Both the position numbers and the translations under genes were made by a program. The notes below the pieces were generated by a model. That model had not been told where the DNA came from. It searched no databases and saw nothing but the letters and a program-made list of their open reading frames with translations. Positions 15,001 through 24,401 of a stretch of DNA of 64,000 bases are shown here, piece after piece. Origin of the DNA: Lanius collurio (Eukaryota; Chordata; Aves; Passeriformes; Laniidae); assembly GCA_020086605.1 (NCBI GenBank), contig JACBWW010000039.1, forward strand, positions 4,783,798 to 4,847,797, in the 5' to 3' direction. Numbering within the stretch: position 1 is the first letter of the stretch; each line of letters begins with the position of its first letter.

Positions 15001-18000
15001 TCCTGATGTGGGCTCTAGCATTATTTGTTGTATCTGCATTTGTTCCAATTTTAATAGCATCTTGTATCTTGTTTTAATGACAGTTAGGACTTGTGAAGTG
15101 TGTTTATTAACACAGTGGCCTCAGGTGTCCTGCCCTTGCCTGGTGCCTTGTATTTGAAGGGGCTGATGATAAAAGCCTTCTTGATATTATTGTGATCCAG
15201 AAACTCTGTGTTCAGTACTGGCCAGAGCTTCCCATGAGCACCAGTAAAAACTACCAGGATATGAGATTTTAATCAAGAGTCAACATGGTCTTTGTATTTC
15301 CATATCAGGATGGGCAACTTTTTTTGGCTTAGCTGTTGCTTCCTAAGGTTGTCACATTTTACTGAAGATGGACTTGATTTCCAGACATCTAAAAGAAGAA
15401 TATAAACCAAAACTGGTCTCCTACTGTACTGGCTTCTGTTCCAGCATTCCACAGACGTCAGTATTTCCAGTATCAGTTTGTCACTTCAGTCTCCCAGCAG
15501 TTGCTTTGTACTGTTATTGCTGCTATGGAAGCAGCTGTTTCATTCAGCTCTTATGCTTGCTTTGCATCGATTTGCATAAACAATTGAAGAACAAAATTGG
15601 ATTTTTAAAAAAACACCAACTTTTTCCAGCTGTAGATGGAATTTCAGCTAGATACTGTAAAGTTTGTGTAAGACTTTGGGTTATTTTTACTATTTTACTG
15701 ACTGTGGGCAGTGTTACAGTCAGACCACCAGCACTTCCAGGACTAAGTAAGGAGGGATCAGTGTTCATTTCCTAAAACAGCTGCATGGGTTGTTGCCCTG
15801 ATAGGTGGTGCTGAACAGTAAAAGGATTGAGAATTGGCAGCAGTGAGAGAGGAACAAATCCTTGTGCATTTTAGGGCTGGGGTTTGCTTTGCTGCTGCCT
15901 TTGCCTTCCTGCAGCAGAACACAGAGTGCTGGAGAGAGCAGGGCTGGGAAGGTGTGGGAGAAAAGCACTGGGGGCCAAGGCCTGGTTTAGGGGAGGGTGG
16001 GTATTTGTGAAGATGGAATATGGTAATTCTGCTAAATTGAATCCCTTAGGGGCTCCTTTTGAGTTGTCTCCCTGCTTTCCCTTAGCTTTACTACAGCTGG
16101 GAGCTCAGTCTGTGCTGTGGAATAGGTCACTTGCTCTTCCTGAGCCTTTGAAGCAAATCTCTATTGGAATCTAAGAAATCAATTTTTTCTCATGCACAGT
16201 TCCAGAACTGCATCCTGGGATTAAATACACACTTTTTTTTTATTCTTTTGCCTTTTCAGTGGGTCATCTTTAAAGGTTTAAAGCTGTTTTACAGTTTTTT
16301 TGGGTAGTTGGAAATCTATTTCCAAGTTCAAAACCCTGTTGCTTTTGGAGAGAAGTTTCAAAGTTCCTTTGTTCACCTGGGACTGTTTTTCAGCATATCA
16401 TTTATTTGGCTGGGGACAAATGGTTCAGTAGAGGGCAGACAGAAGTAAAAGACTCTGTAAGAAAGCTGGGAACTGAGTACTCATGTGAGGAAGGAATATA
16501 TTCCTTATTCCTGCCTCCATTGAGCTTGGTATAACAGTTGGAGTGCCCCAAAATTAGGGGAGGTCTTAGGATTGCTCTGTTAAGTCCTGGTTGCTTAGAT
16601 AGTGGAGACTTGTAAAAAAACCTGAGTTATCACTTGAGTAATCAAGATGAATAAACTAAAATTAAAGCTAATGTAGTCATTAAATAATAAGTTGGTCAGG
16701 CAAATGCCCTACCATTGCACAAACATCTAACTGGATTTAGTCAAAAAGATAAACTAGTTTACCAACTGTTTATTTTCAAGATACATCCTTTACCCTTGAA
16801 ATTTCAAAGAAAAAGTAGTGTTGAAATACTGTAATTTGTTAAGTTATTCTAATTTAAAATAAAATGCTCTTAATGTGTGTAAGTTGCTTTTACTACTTAA
16901 GTTTATATTCCTCTGCTCTTCAATGTCATATCCTTTAATTTCAGATACAAAGGTCTTGCGGTATTATTTTAACATGGGATTACAAGTAAGTGCTTTTAAA
17001 ATGAGTATAACAAATTGCCTGTAAGAACTGCTGGGTTTCTTGACAAATGTACTGATGTATTCAAAGCTTCCAAGTGTCCTAAATGTGCATTTTGTGCACT
17101 GGGCTATTAATATGGATAGACTTTTCTTGGTGAAGGTTAAAGCATGACTCAGGGAAGTGAAGTTCTAACTCAAAATGTGTGAAGTACACCATAATAATTG
17201 TTTTGCTGTGGGTTGTAGTGGTGGGTTTTCAGTTTTACTTTTGGTTTTTTGCCTTTTTTGGGTTGTTTTGGGTTTTTTTTTATGGTGGATAAATATTCTC
17301 TCTATGAAGAAAAGGGGAGGAACCTGAGCCCTTCTTGAGAGACCTTGTGTACTTAGATAAGACATCAAAGACCACTTAGAGATGTGTAGATGGAGTCTCC
17401 TAGGACTTGTGCAGCTGAGCTGAGAAATGGTTGGCCCCATTTCTCTGTGTTCTGGAAACCTGCTCTGCTGAAGAGTTCTCTGTAGCAGCAGTCAAGTGCA
17501 GCTGCTGTGCTGCTGCTCAGGGAAGTAAAAAAAGCAATGTGAGCTCCTTCATCTGAAGAAATAGGAAAAATCTCTGAATATGTCAAAGTTAAGTGGGAAT
17601 CTTCTTTCTCTGTAAAGACTTTTGATGCAACAGCAGTGTGGCCATTGCTGCAGGTATTGCAGTCTCTTTCCTGGCAGGCTGTAGTGGTTTGATGGGTTTT
17701 TTTTTCATTTGTTTATTTGTCTTAAAGGGCTAAGAAGGAAAAAAATTGACTTCTTGTAAGTTTAGATCAGAAAGTAGCAGTGATTTGGAGGAGGGCTGGA
17801 GGGGCTGCCTGTGTGACCATTTCTCCCTTTCCTCCAAGTACTTCCATCAGAGCTGTTGGCCTTCCATGATGTACGTGCAGCCAGCGCTGCCTCCAGCTCC
17901 AGTAGAAGTTTACCCAGCCTATGCTGAGCCAGCTCCTGTCCTGGATCAGTCAGTGCCTCAGCTCTTCCCTGATGCTGGCCAAACTGAAGTCCACCAGCTT

Positions 18001-18381
18001 CCCATGGAGGCATCACCAAATGGTTTGTATTTGAGTAATGCTGTGTTTGTTAAAAGGCCATCAGTGTGGCTCAAGTGTGTGAATGTGTTTTTTGTTCTTT
18101 TTTTTTGTTTTTAAGGTAACTTCCAAAACGCAGAGCCTGCCCCCCTGTCCTATGGGCCAGTGTATTACCCAGTGGTGTCAGAGCCCTTCAGCCAGCAGCC
18201 TCTGCCTGGCTTTGACCCTGTGCTTCCTGCCTATCGCTGCATTGGTACCTGGCATCCCATAAGTCCTCCCCATGGAAGTTCCCCACCAGTGCCTAGGGCT
18301 GGGAGCTCAGGAGCAGCGCCCCAGGTCGGCTACATGGCCTCCCCTAGCCCTGCACCTCCTGAGGCACCTCAGGGAATGTAA
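32..18381 (+). CDS. ALG13: ALG13, 3' part: 20 coding exons (OTU C-terminal half, Tudor, Pro-rich tail)
   Basis: Twenty exons join in one open frame of 774 codons plus stop, and every intron is GT-AG. In vertebrates the short ALG13 form pairs with ALG14 at the ER membrane to add the second GlcNAc to dolichol-PP-GlcNAc; the long form adds an OTU-like and a Tudor domain. Only the long-form part is here. Exons 1-4 hold the OTU C-terminal half, including the GHYDSVY motif with the catalytic-type His. Exons 7-9 hold the Tudor domain, from [11 protein letters not shown] to VPLANLKPV. The rest is a low-complexity Pro/Ser/Ala region. The order of segments follows human ALG13 to the terminal QGM. The GT28 domain and OTU cysteine lie upstream of position 1. 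The human polyproline run is missing. OTUD4 is a paralogue with a related OTU-Tudor layout, but the sequence here follows ALG13. Confidence 0.95.
980..1052 (+). CDS. ALG13: ALG13 exon (OTU domain)
   Basis: This 73-bp exon lies between a CTAG acceptor and a GTCAGT donor. It completes the split Lys codon and reads [16 protein letters not shown] through to FEDK. The YRYPGKPPT core is nearly the same as in human ALG13, where it forms a strand of the OTU fold. Confidence 0.95.
2355..2436 (+). CDS. ALG13: ALG13 exon with OTU catalytic-type His
   Basis: The exon has a long T-rich tract and CCCAG acceptor and a GTAAAT donor. It reads [20 protein letters not shown] and then ENAAICQ. The His of GHYDSVY is the conserved OTU catalytic histidine position. 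It ends one base into an Ala codon completed by the next exon, which fixes the donor at 2437. Confidence 0.95.
2762..2942 (+). CDS. ALG13: ALG13 exon (end of OTU domain, Lys/Arg linker)
   Basis: The acceptor is TTCAG and the donor GTAGTA. The exon begins (A)[11 protein letters not shown], the last OTU helix, followed by an acidic stretch, then [12 protein letters not shown] and GSEDAN as in human ALG13. Its 3' half, about [10 protein letters not shown], diverges from human and is probably a disordered linker. Confidence 0.93.
3650..3725 (+). CDS. ALG13: ALG13 exon (linker)
   Basis: This 76-bp exon reads [17 protein letters not shown] to EEQK, with a TTTTTTTAG acceptor and GTTTGT donor. It is poorly conserved, polar and acidic, matching the linker between OTU and Tudor in human. 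Support comes from frame continuity on both sides. Confidence 0.85.
4437..4545 (+). CDS. ALG13: ALG13 exon (pre-Tudor)
   Basis: The exon reads [19 protein letters not shown] and then the highly conserved [22 protein letters not shown] acceptor and GTATCT donor flank it. It ends one base into a Glu codon. Confidence 0.95.
5739..5803 (+). CDS. ALG13: ALG13 exon (Tudor domain start)
   Basis: This 65-bp exon reads (E)[19 protein letters not shown] then CQ, the first strands of the Tudor-like barrel. It has a TTTTTAG acceptor and GTTAGT donor. Confidence 0.95.
6665..6765 (+). CDS. ALG13: ALG13 exon (Tudor domain core)
   Basis: The exon reads [19 protein letters not shown] through [11 protein letters not shown], the Tudor core. 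The [10 protein letters not shown] motif matches human ALG13 exactly. It has a TTTCCAG acceptor and GTAAGC donor. Confidence 0.95.
7371..7498 (+). CDS. ALG13: ALG13 exon (end of Tudor domain)
   Basis: The exon completes the Lys codon and reads [17 protein letters not shown], then [14 protein letters not shown]. The last Tudor strand is VPLANLKPV. It has a CTGCAG acceptor and GTTCGT donor. Confidence 0.95.
8187..8421 (+). CDS. ALG13: ALG13 exon (basic post-Tudor segment, Pro/His-rich)
   Basis: This 235-bp exon starts (E)[18 protein letters not shown] with [15 protein letters not shown], corresponding to the human KKIRGKEVYM...LLPPRLQ segment, then a Pro/His-rich stretch ending PGMLR. It has a CTGCAG acceptor and GTAGGA donor. 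Confidence 0.93.
8531..8628. repeat. Old interspersed repeat, copy 1
   Basis: The stretch begins TTCCTGGTAAT and ends CACAACATGCTTGGCCCTCA plus AATAG. A related copy is at 19188-19249 with the same start and the same 27-base 3' core. The middle differs by indels. I do not recognise the family. It could be a remnant of an LTR, DNA transposon or CR1 variant. Confidence 0.5.
8885..9041 (+). CDS. ALG13: ALG13 exon, GC-rich start
   Basis: The exon follows a CTCAAG acceptor and ends before GTAAGT. It reads [20 protein letters not shown] and later [18 protein letters not shown], matching human VNKESQYGF and the acidic segment before TLP. The first 60 bases are much richer in GC and CpG than the introns around them. 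About 35 residues present in human between the previous exon and this one are not seen. Confidence 0.92.
9042..10963 (+). other. ALG13 intron, 1.9 kb
   Basis: An AT-rich intron with short A and T runs near 9700-9770. No exon-like segment with conserved coding or recognisable repeat was seen. Confidence 0.6.
10964..11093 (+). CDS. ALG13: ALG13 exon (acidic segment)
   Basis: The exon has a TTTTCAG acceptor and GTGAGT donor. It reads [19 protein letters not shown], later [13 protein letters not shown], comparable to the human segment that ends in LEEGNGQSENG. It is moderately diverged but in frame on both sides. Confidence 0.9.
11328..11363 (+). CDS. ALG13: ALG13 exon (36-bp small exon)
   Basis: This small exon reads (G)[11 protein letters not shown] and matches human GRYHEEYLYRA. 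It has a TTTGTAG acceptor and a GTAAGT donor. Confidence 0.92.
11494..11549 (+). CDS. ALG13: ALG13 exon
   Basis: This 56-bp exon reads (D)[18 protein letters not shown], like human EPDYETSGVYSTTASTANL. It has a CTCCAG acceptor and GTAAGC donor. Confidence 0.92.
12164..12226 (+). CDS. ALG13: ALG13 exon
   Basis: This 63-bp phase-0 exon reads [20 protein letters not shown] then K, matching human MSPQDTVTSYNYPQK. It has a TTCAG acceptor and GTAGTG donor. Because it is symmetric it could be skipped without shifting the frame. Confidence 0.92.
12587..12758 (+). CDS. ALG13: ALG13 exon (Ser/Thr/Ala/Pro-rich)
   Basis: This 172-bp exon starts [20 protein letters not shown] and ends VSPYSVGRP. The low-complexity Ala/Ser/Thr stretch and the VSPPTHGRP-like end correspond to human. 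It has a TTTCCAG acceptor and GTAGAG donor. Confidence 0.9.
12759..16944 (+). other. ALG13 introns 12759-13935 and 14059-16944
   Basis: Two introns flank the exon at 13936-14058. The larger is 2.9 kb and is the longest ALG13 intron in the window. Both are ordinary unique-looking sequence with short homopolymers. Open frames in them, such as 15368-15775, show no family resemblance and no splice-consistent context. Confidence 0.55.
13936..14058 (+). CDS. ALG13: ALG13 exon; human polyproline run absent
   Basis: The exon reads (A)[20 protein letters not shown] and then [24 protein letters not shown] is identical to human. Human ALG13 has a run of about 30 prolines just before this motif, where only short PLPP is present here. 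It has an ATTGTAG acceptor and GTAATG donor. Confidence 0.93.
16945..16985 (+). CDS. ALG13: ALG13 exon (41-bp small exon)
   Basis: The exon reads (D)[13 protein letters not shown] and matches human DTKVLQYYFNLGLQ. It has a TTTCAG acceptor and GTAAGT donor, and follows the largest ALG13 intron in the window (2.9 kb). Confidence 0.95.
17839..18022 (+). CDS. ALG13: ALG13 exon
   Basis: The exon has a CCTCCAAG acceptor and GTTTGT donor. It starts [19 protein letters not shown] and continues through [18 protein letters not shown] to MEASPN, following human YYHSYWHSMVYVPQ and YPVYTEPPLVDQTVPQ. Confidence 0.94.
18116..18381 (+). CDS. ALG13: ALG13 terminal coding exon with stop
   Basis: The acceptor is TTTTTAAG. 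The exon completes a Gly codon, reads [20 protein letters not shown], then [12 protein letters not shown], and ends APQGM-like (EAPQGM) at TAA 18379-18381. The human protein also ends in QGM, so this is the natural C-terminus. Confidence 0.95.
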
Positions 18382-19040
18382 ATCTGGGAGCTGGCAGCTC
18401 CTTTTTGGGTTCTCATTTCTTGTTTGACAGCTCTTGTTAATATTGTTTTGTAAATGTTACCCTCTCTGAGAAGGGTTGAGTCAGTTGATCAAACTGTGTT
18501 CAAATTTCATGTTTCTCTTTAGGTTTGTGCTACTGATAGATGACAAGATGTTGCTTTAGTTGATTAGGAAAGCACAGGAGAAAAGTAACTGTAGTGCAGG
18601 GAACAGCTTGGATGTGAGTACAGGAAATATGTGAAAAAACATGCACTAAAGGCATGTTGTGTACCTCTGAGGGCTTGCACTGAACACTGAAACACCTGGT
18701 TCTTGCTGAAGCACTGAATCAGGCTGCCATTCCAACTCAGGTAAACACTGGGCACAGGGTCATTTAGAGGGGGATAATAACGTTTAAAATAAGTTGACTT
18801 TCTCAGATCTCACAAAACGAAGCTGCTTTGCCTCTAGTGGTCCCATATTTGTAATAGCTGTATTTCTGTCTGACTTTATAGTGCATAGGTTTCATGGCTC
18901 TGCACAGTGTAAGAATAACGTTTTGATCTGTTGTATATTGTTGTATATTTGTGAGATTTGTTTTGTGAAAGCTGTTGCCCATACGGTGGTGGTTAATTTG
19001 CACTGAGAGCACGAAATAAAAGCATTGAACACATGAATGT
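18382..19040 (+). other. ALG13: ALG13 3' UTR
   Basis: This non-coding stretch follows the ALG13 stop codon and runs to about 20 bases after the AATAAA at 19015-19020. It is AT-rich near its end. The end position is inferred from the signal and has no transcript support here. Confidence 0.6.
19015..19020 (+). terminator. Poly(A) signal AATAAA, ALG13
   Basis: A canonical AATAAA lies about 635 bases after the ALG13 stop. It is followed after about 20 bases by a GT-rich stretch (ATGTGAGTGGTC), the usual downstream element. It is the first strong candidate after the stop codon. Confidence 0.65.
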
Positions 19041-19187
19041 GAGTGGTCATTTTTGACTGCCAGGTAATGTTCCTGACAGTTACCTGTCCCACAGCCTGGA
19101 CTGAAGCAATGAAGTTGTGTGGGACAAGGCTGCTCCAGCTTTCTGTGAGAAAGCAGCATTTTCAGCATGAAAATGGAAGTGGAATAA

Positions 19188-19249
19188 TTCCTGGTAATTG
19201 CACCTTTTCCCCTCTAAATTCAGACACAACATGCTTGGCCCTCAAATAG
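19188..19249. repeat. Old interspersed repeat, copy 2
   Basis: This shorter copy of the element at 8531-8628 shares TTCCTGGTAAT at the left and an almost unbroken ACACAACATGCTTGGCCCTC core at the right. It lies about 150 bp beyond the ALG13 poly(A) region. The family is not identified. Confidence 0.5.
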
Positions 19250-21454
19250 CATCCTACACAAAATTTAAATCAACTCTATTGGCCCATTCTACTGTTCAGT
19301 GATTTTTTTAAAAATAATTTTTCCTTTGTGTATAGCTAGGTGGTGGTGAAAAAGATATTAACTGCAGATCTGGGAGGGGAAAATACTGTGTTTCCTTTGG
19401 TACCCAGTTTAAGAAACCTTGGAAGCAAAACAGCAGGGAAAAGTGGTTTGTATTTTTGATTTAAATTCATGCAGCACTGTTGGTGTTGATAATGTAACTC
19501 TGTAATGGGAGGGCAAGCTGCAAGCTCAGCTTTTACTTTGTCTCCTCCAATTTTTAATTGCTGTACATTTAATTTGGCAATTTAATAATGGCTTTTCAAG
19601 GTGGAGCAGCCAGGTAAGAAGTGAAAGCAAAATGAAAATGACCCCTGAACAGCTAATTTGATTTTGAGCTGCTGTGCTGTTATTAAAACAAAACATTTAC
19701 CCAAAATTGTTTACGAAGTAATGGGTGGCCTTTGTGTTCCTGCCTCTGGAGGAGCACTTGACTTGTGCAGATGATTTTTGGAGAAAACACCATGAGGGGT
19801 TTTTTTTCTTTCTTTGAAAAATCATTCACATAGCCCAACTTCTCAAAGGAACTAGTGAAGCCTGTGATTTATTTTATTGACTTTGAAGTGGCACTGACCT
19901 AAGCAGCACAGTCTCGATGCTGGAGTCATGGAGAGTGTTTCCACCTCGGTCTCAGGTGCCATCTGTCATATCCCAAGCAGTGGCTGTCAGGCACTGAAGG
20001 GAGCATCTCCCCTTTCAGGCTTTAGTTAGGAGTTCTGCCTCATTTCTTCCACTGTCACTGAGACAGCTTTGCTTTTTTCTACACACATGGTTATCACAGC
20101 ACAGTGTTGGTGGTTTATCTTCTGCTATGAGTCTGTCTCTGGAAGTCAATTTTTTTTTTAATTGGAAAAGCTGATAATTCTGGTAGAGAATCCTGTTTAT
20201 GGCATGGTTTTGCTTGCACCATAAACCATGGCATTGTTGGCCACTTTGGTGTACATGAAAATTACTTTAATTGATGTTATAATGTCATATGTAGTCAATT
20301 AACTTATTTATGGATTTGATATGCAGAGGTACCTCTGTGACTTGTTTTGTTACTTCTTGCCAGGCCTGTTAAGGCTCAAAATCTGCTTTTTCAATTAGCA
20401 GGTAGGGGCTGTGGGGAGCAGTTCTCAGTGTGTCCTGGAGCTGGCTGACAAATGCTCTCCATGGATAGGAAATGGCACCTCTTTTTTAACAGCAAAAGAG
20501 CTTGGAATGGTACAGAAATTTGAGTGCTGGAGTCTTTTATTTCAATTCTGTTTCCCAGAGCTGTGTTGCAGTACAACAGCTCTGCAGCCCTCGACTGAAA
20601 GAGCTGCCAAAAAAGCCACAGCTCTGCCCAAATCACAGCTGGCCCTGCTTTGTGCTTCAGCCCTCTCAGCTGGAGACTGCCAGCTCTGGCTGCAGCATCC
20701 CTGTACTCCCAATATTCCCGGGTTTGGGGCTAATCAGCCTCCTCAGGGGCTGTAGGATAATTCACATCGAAATTACACCAAGTTCTGGGGCTTGGTTTGA
20801 GAGGTTGGATGTTTGGGGGGTTTTTGTAGGGAGTTTATGCATGTTCCAAGATGTGAGTCTGGGGTCATTTGTTTTGGTGAGGAGCTCTGGTAGCCTGGTG
20901 ATTTTTCCAGACCTGATTGGCACATGTTTTAGTTTAATTGTTGCTGTTAGAGTTGGGTAGCAGAGCAGTGCTCTGGGTTTTTCATGCCCAGCAGCATTGC
21001 TGTGACTGGGGGTATTGGGACATAACTGGAAGCCATAACCACACTTTATCTTTCTAACTAAAAATGGAAAATATCCATGAGTATTGATTTCTGTCTGGAA
21101 TTTTTTTTTTCTGCAGATCAATGTTTTTAAATTTTGGTTTTGTTCTCTGTGGAGCTTTTTGAATCATGTTGCCTAATAGTAAATTTTTAATGCAAAGATT
21201 TGTTCCTGGAACGTGGGTTATTTTGGTTTGGTTTTTTTTTTTTTTGTGGATAGCTTTTCAGCCTTGAAAAGGGAGAACAGAAGAGTCCTGCTTACCTCCT
21301 CCTTTCCTTCACTGTATTTTTTAGATGAAAGGCAGAGGCTCAAATTGTCACCTGGAGGCTCCATGAGCTGCCTGCACCATGGAGTGCTCTGCCTCCCTGT
21401 GCCCTCCAGAGCCAAGCCTCTCCTCCTGACAGAGGGCATGGCCCAGGCTGTGCC

Positions 21455-21868
21455 AGGAGAGGCTCAGGCTGCAAAGCAGGGAGAATTTCTCATGGAAAAG
21501 GTTGTTACACGTTGGAAGGGGCTGCCCAGAGAGGTTTGGAGTGCCCATCCCTGGTGGTATCCAAGGTAGGCTGGATGTGGCACTCAGCACTCTGGGCTGG
21601 TGACAAAGTGGGGATCAGTCACAGGTTGGACTCAGTCTTGGAGGTTTTTCCCAACCTGAATGATGCACAGCAGGGAGAATTTCTCATGGAAAAGGTTGTT
21701 ACACGTTGGAAGGGGCTGCCCAGGAAGGTTTGGAGTGCCCATCCCAGGTGGTATCCAAGGCAGGCTGGAGGTGGCACTCAGCACTCTGGGCTGGTGACAA
21801 AGTGGGGATCAGTCACAGGTTGGACTCAGTCTTGGAGGTTTTTTCCAACCTGAATGATTCTGTGATTC
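21455..21868 (+). mobile_element. CR1 LINE 3' end, tandemly duplicated
   Basis: The text GGGGCTGCCCAGAGAGGTTT, TTGGACTCAGTCTTGGAGG and TTCCAACCTGAATGATTC is the usual 3' end of avian CR1 elements, read in the sense direction. The 3' half is present twice as a 194-bp direct repeat (21477-21670 and 21671-21864) with few differences. The second copy keeps the terminal ATGATTCTGTGATTCT-type tail. Confidence 0.8.
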
Positions 21869-22040
21869 TTCTGAAGCTGCAGGATGAACAAAGCAGTGAC
21901 CAACCCCAATTTTTGTGCTCTGGGGTGTGGCTTCTTGTGTGATTGTTTCAGTCTCTAACCCTGCAAACCTTGCAGCCCTTTGCAGGAGCAGCAGGCTGCA
22001 GTCTGTGTTTGCTGCGTGATGCTGGACCCCAGAGTGGCTC

Positions 22041-22230
22041 TGTCACCTCAGCACCCCTCAGTGCACACTCAGCCCTGAGCCTGGTGTTTGCCAGGGCTGC
22101 TGTGTCACCCCCAGGGCTGTGCCCAGCCTGTGCCCTGTCACCTCAGCACCCCTCAGGGCACACTCAGCCCTGAGCCTGGTGTTTGCCAGGGCTGCTGTGT
22201 CACCCCCAGGGCTGTGCCCAGCCTGTGCCA
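22041..22230. repeat. 95-bp direct tandem duplication
   Basis: Two adjacent 95-bp copies start TGTCACCTCAGCACCCCTCA at 22041 and 22136. They differ at very few positions, for example CAGTGCAC against CAGGGCAC. The GC-rich unit lies in intergenic DNA, and the near identity suggests a recent slippage or unequal exchange. Confidence 0.85.
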
Positions 22231-23349
22231 GCACATCCTGCACTGACAGCCACTGCATCACTGCTGATGGCATCTCCCTGATGCCTCTGGAGCTGTCAGA
22301 TCCATCTGCTGTTGAAGATAATTATAAATACTGCAGGGAGAGGCTGTGCTGCACTGGCCTGCTGGGCTGTCTCCTGCTAATGCTCCTGGGCTGTTTTCCC
22401 CTTGGTCATGTAACCAAACCAATTCCTACAGAAAGTTGTTTTTCTAGCTCTGATGGCTTTTTTTTATTTCACTCTTAGGTTCCATTTCTCTCAGCAGTGC
22501 TGCTGGGATACCTTTTTCTTTTATAAAATTACACCATCAAAGGCTGCATTATATATGGAAGATACTCGATGTATAAATCCAGACCCAGAATTCCAAGTAA
22601 CTGCTTTTTTTTTTCATAAGGGAGGAAGATAAAACCATTGAACCAGGACTTTATGGCTTTGAAATAAGATCAGAGATTAAATTTTACAGGGCAGGCCTGA
22701 TTCTAGAAGCTTCTAGTCACTGCTGCTTACCAGATTTCACTGCAGCACGTAGGAAACAGCTACAGGCTCAGAGCACGTTCCAGACACTGACTGCAGCCCG
22801 GCCCTCCCTGCCAGTGGGGTGATCTGCAGCCCCAGAACAGGGGCCTGAGGCCTGACAGGCTGTTTTTATCTCTTGGGCTCAGTTTATGGCAATACTTTAA
22901 TTCCAGGTGCTAAATCTTGCCTTCCCTGGAGCAGGTGAGCATTTTGCCACAAGCTTTGGGGTGCTTGTGACCCAAGGTAAGGGTCAGTCTGTGCTGGTAG
23001 CTGTGATGAGTGCTTGACTTTGTTGGGTTACAGAAAATGGACTTTTAAGAGAAAGTGGAATTATGAATTTCTAATTTAATGATTAAATGAATGGACCATG
23101 CAACTCTCTCTTATCCTTTTCTTCTGTATTTTTCCTCTTCCCTAACCTTTCTATTTTCATTTTCCAATCAATTGTAGACATGTGGTTTCTAACTCTGTTT
23201 AAACCAGTACTTTGTTAATATTTGTCATGGCTGAAAGCAAAAAAAATGCTTATTTTTACCCTTGTGGTGATTATGCAAATATGTGATTTGTATAACTTTT
23301 CAGGAAGCGCAACTAAAAGGAGATAAAATTTACTGCAAATCTTGTCTAC

Positions 23350-23500
23350 AGAATGGGTCAGGTTGGGAGGGACCTGGTGCCACTTTCCTGCTCAGGCAGG
23401 GTCATGCCAGGGCACAGGAATATCTCCAGTGAGGGACACTCTCTGGGCAATCTGCTCCAATGCTGGGTCACTCCCTGGCTTTGCAGGGACATGGAGGGGG
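23350..23500 (-). mobile_element. CR1 remnant
   Basis: The sequence begins GGTTGGGAGGGACCTGG and continues with CTCTGGGCAATCTGCTCCAA, resembling the reverse complement of a CR1 3' end. It is diverged, so the ends are approximate. Confidence 0.5.
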
Positions 23501-23503
23501 TGG

Positions 23504-24401
23504 TGTCTTGGTTTGAAAAGACAGATGTCTGCTAAGGAAGACAGGAGCCTCCCTTGAGGTGAAGGATGCAACCCCCTTCTTTCTGAATTATTATAAATTT
23601 GGAATTAAGGGGCTTTCAGGCAAAGATATAAGGAATAGGAATAACAGTTCTTTACTAAAATACAGATGTATAAACAGGCAAACAAACAACAATAACTATA
23701 GTGGTGACAACAAACAGAAGCACAAACCCAGTGCAGCCTCTCTCGGCTGTCAGGCCCTTTTCCCCTTTGGTGCAGTGCCAGTCACAGCCAGCAGGGGCAC
23801 TGGTGGCTCCTGGTGAGCAGGGCAGGTGCGATGGTTCTCCCGAGGTCTCGGCAGGCAGGACGGGCAGGGCTGCAGAGCAGCGAAGGCCGAGGCAGCAGAA
23901 TCTGAGCTGAGCTCCCAGCGAGGCAGGGAAAGGACAGGCTCTGGATCCTGGGGTTCTTCCAGCAGAGAGGAAAAACGGCAGGAAAACCCGCAGTGCTGAC
24001 GAGAGAGTCTCTCCCGTCTCCACACCAAGTCTCGAGTTCCGCTGAAGCAGTGGCTCTGTAGAGAAGGTCTCGTCTTCCTCTGAAGGTCCAGTGGTGATGT
24101 AGAAGGGTCTGGTCTTCCTCTGAGAATCCAGTGGAAAGGCTGCCTGTGGTGTTCAGAATCTCGCCTTATATCCAGGCTGGAAGGCTTGGTTCCTCCCTCT
24201 GGGCGGAGCATCTCACAATGGGTGATATAGTCTTATCAGTCATGCGGTGATGGCCCATTAACAGGAGATAGTATAGGAGAGATAAAGGACTCTGCCCCAC
24301 CTGGTGTCAACAGCTGGCCCATTAACAGAAGATAGCCTCATGAGCTTATCAGGGATGAGTTATGAGGGAGGTGGGGAAACACTGTCCCACCAGTTTCAAC
24401 A
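23504..24401 (-). mobile_element. Probable solo LTR of an avian endogenous retrovirus
   Basis: The element starts TGTCTTGGTTTGA and ends TTTCAACA on the plus strand, giving TG...CA ends. Read on the minus strand it has a TATAAGGC box near 24165-24172 and an AGTAAA-type poly(A) signal at 23651-23656 followed by an AACTGTTATTCC start of U5. These features and the wording of the ends resemble LTRs common in songbird genomes. A short duplication of GGCCCATTAACA(G/A) motifs lies in the U3 part (24251 and 24316). No internal retroviral genes are present, and I found no clear target-site duplication, so the boundaries are less certain. Confidence 0.65.
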
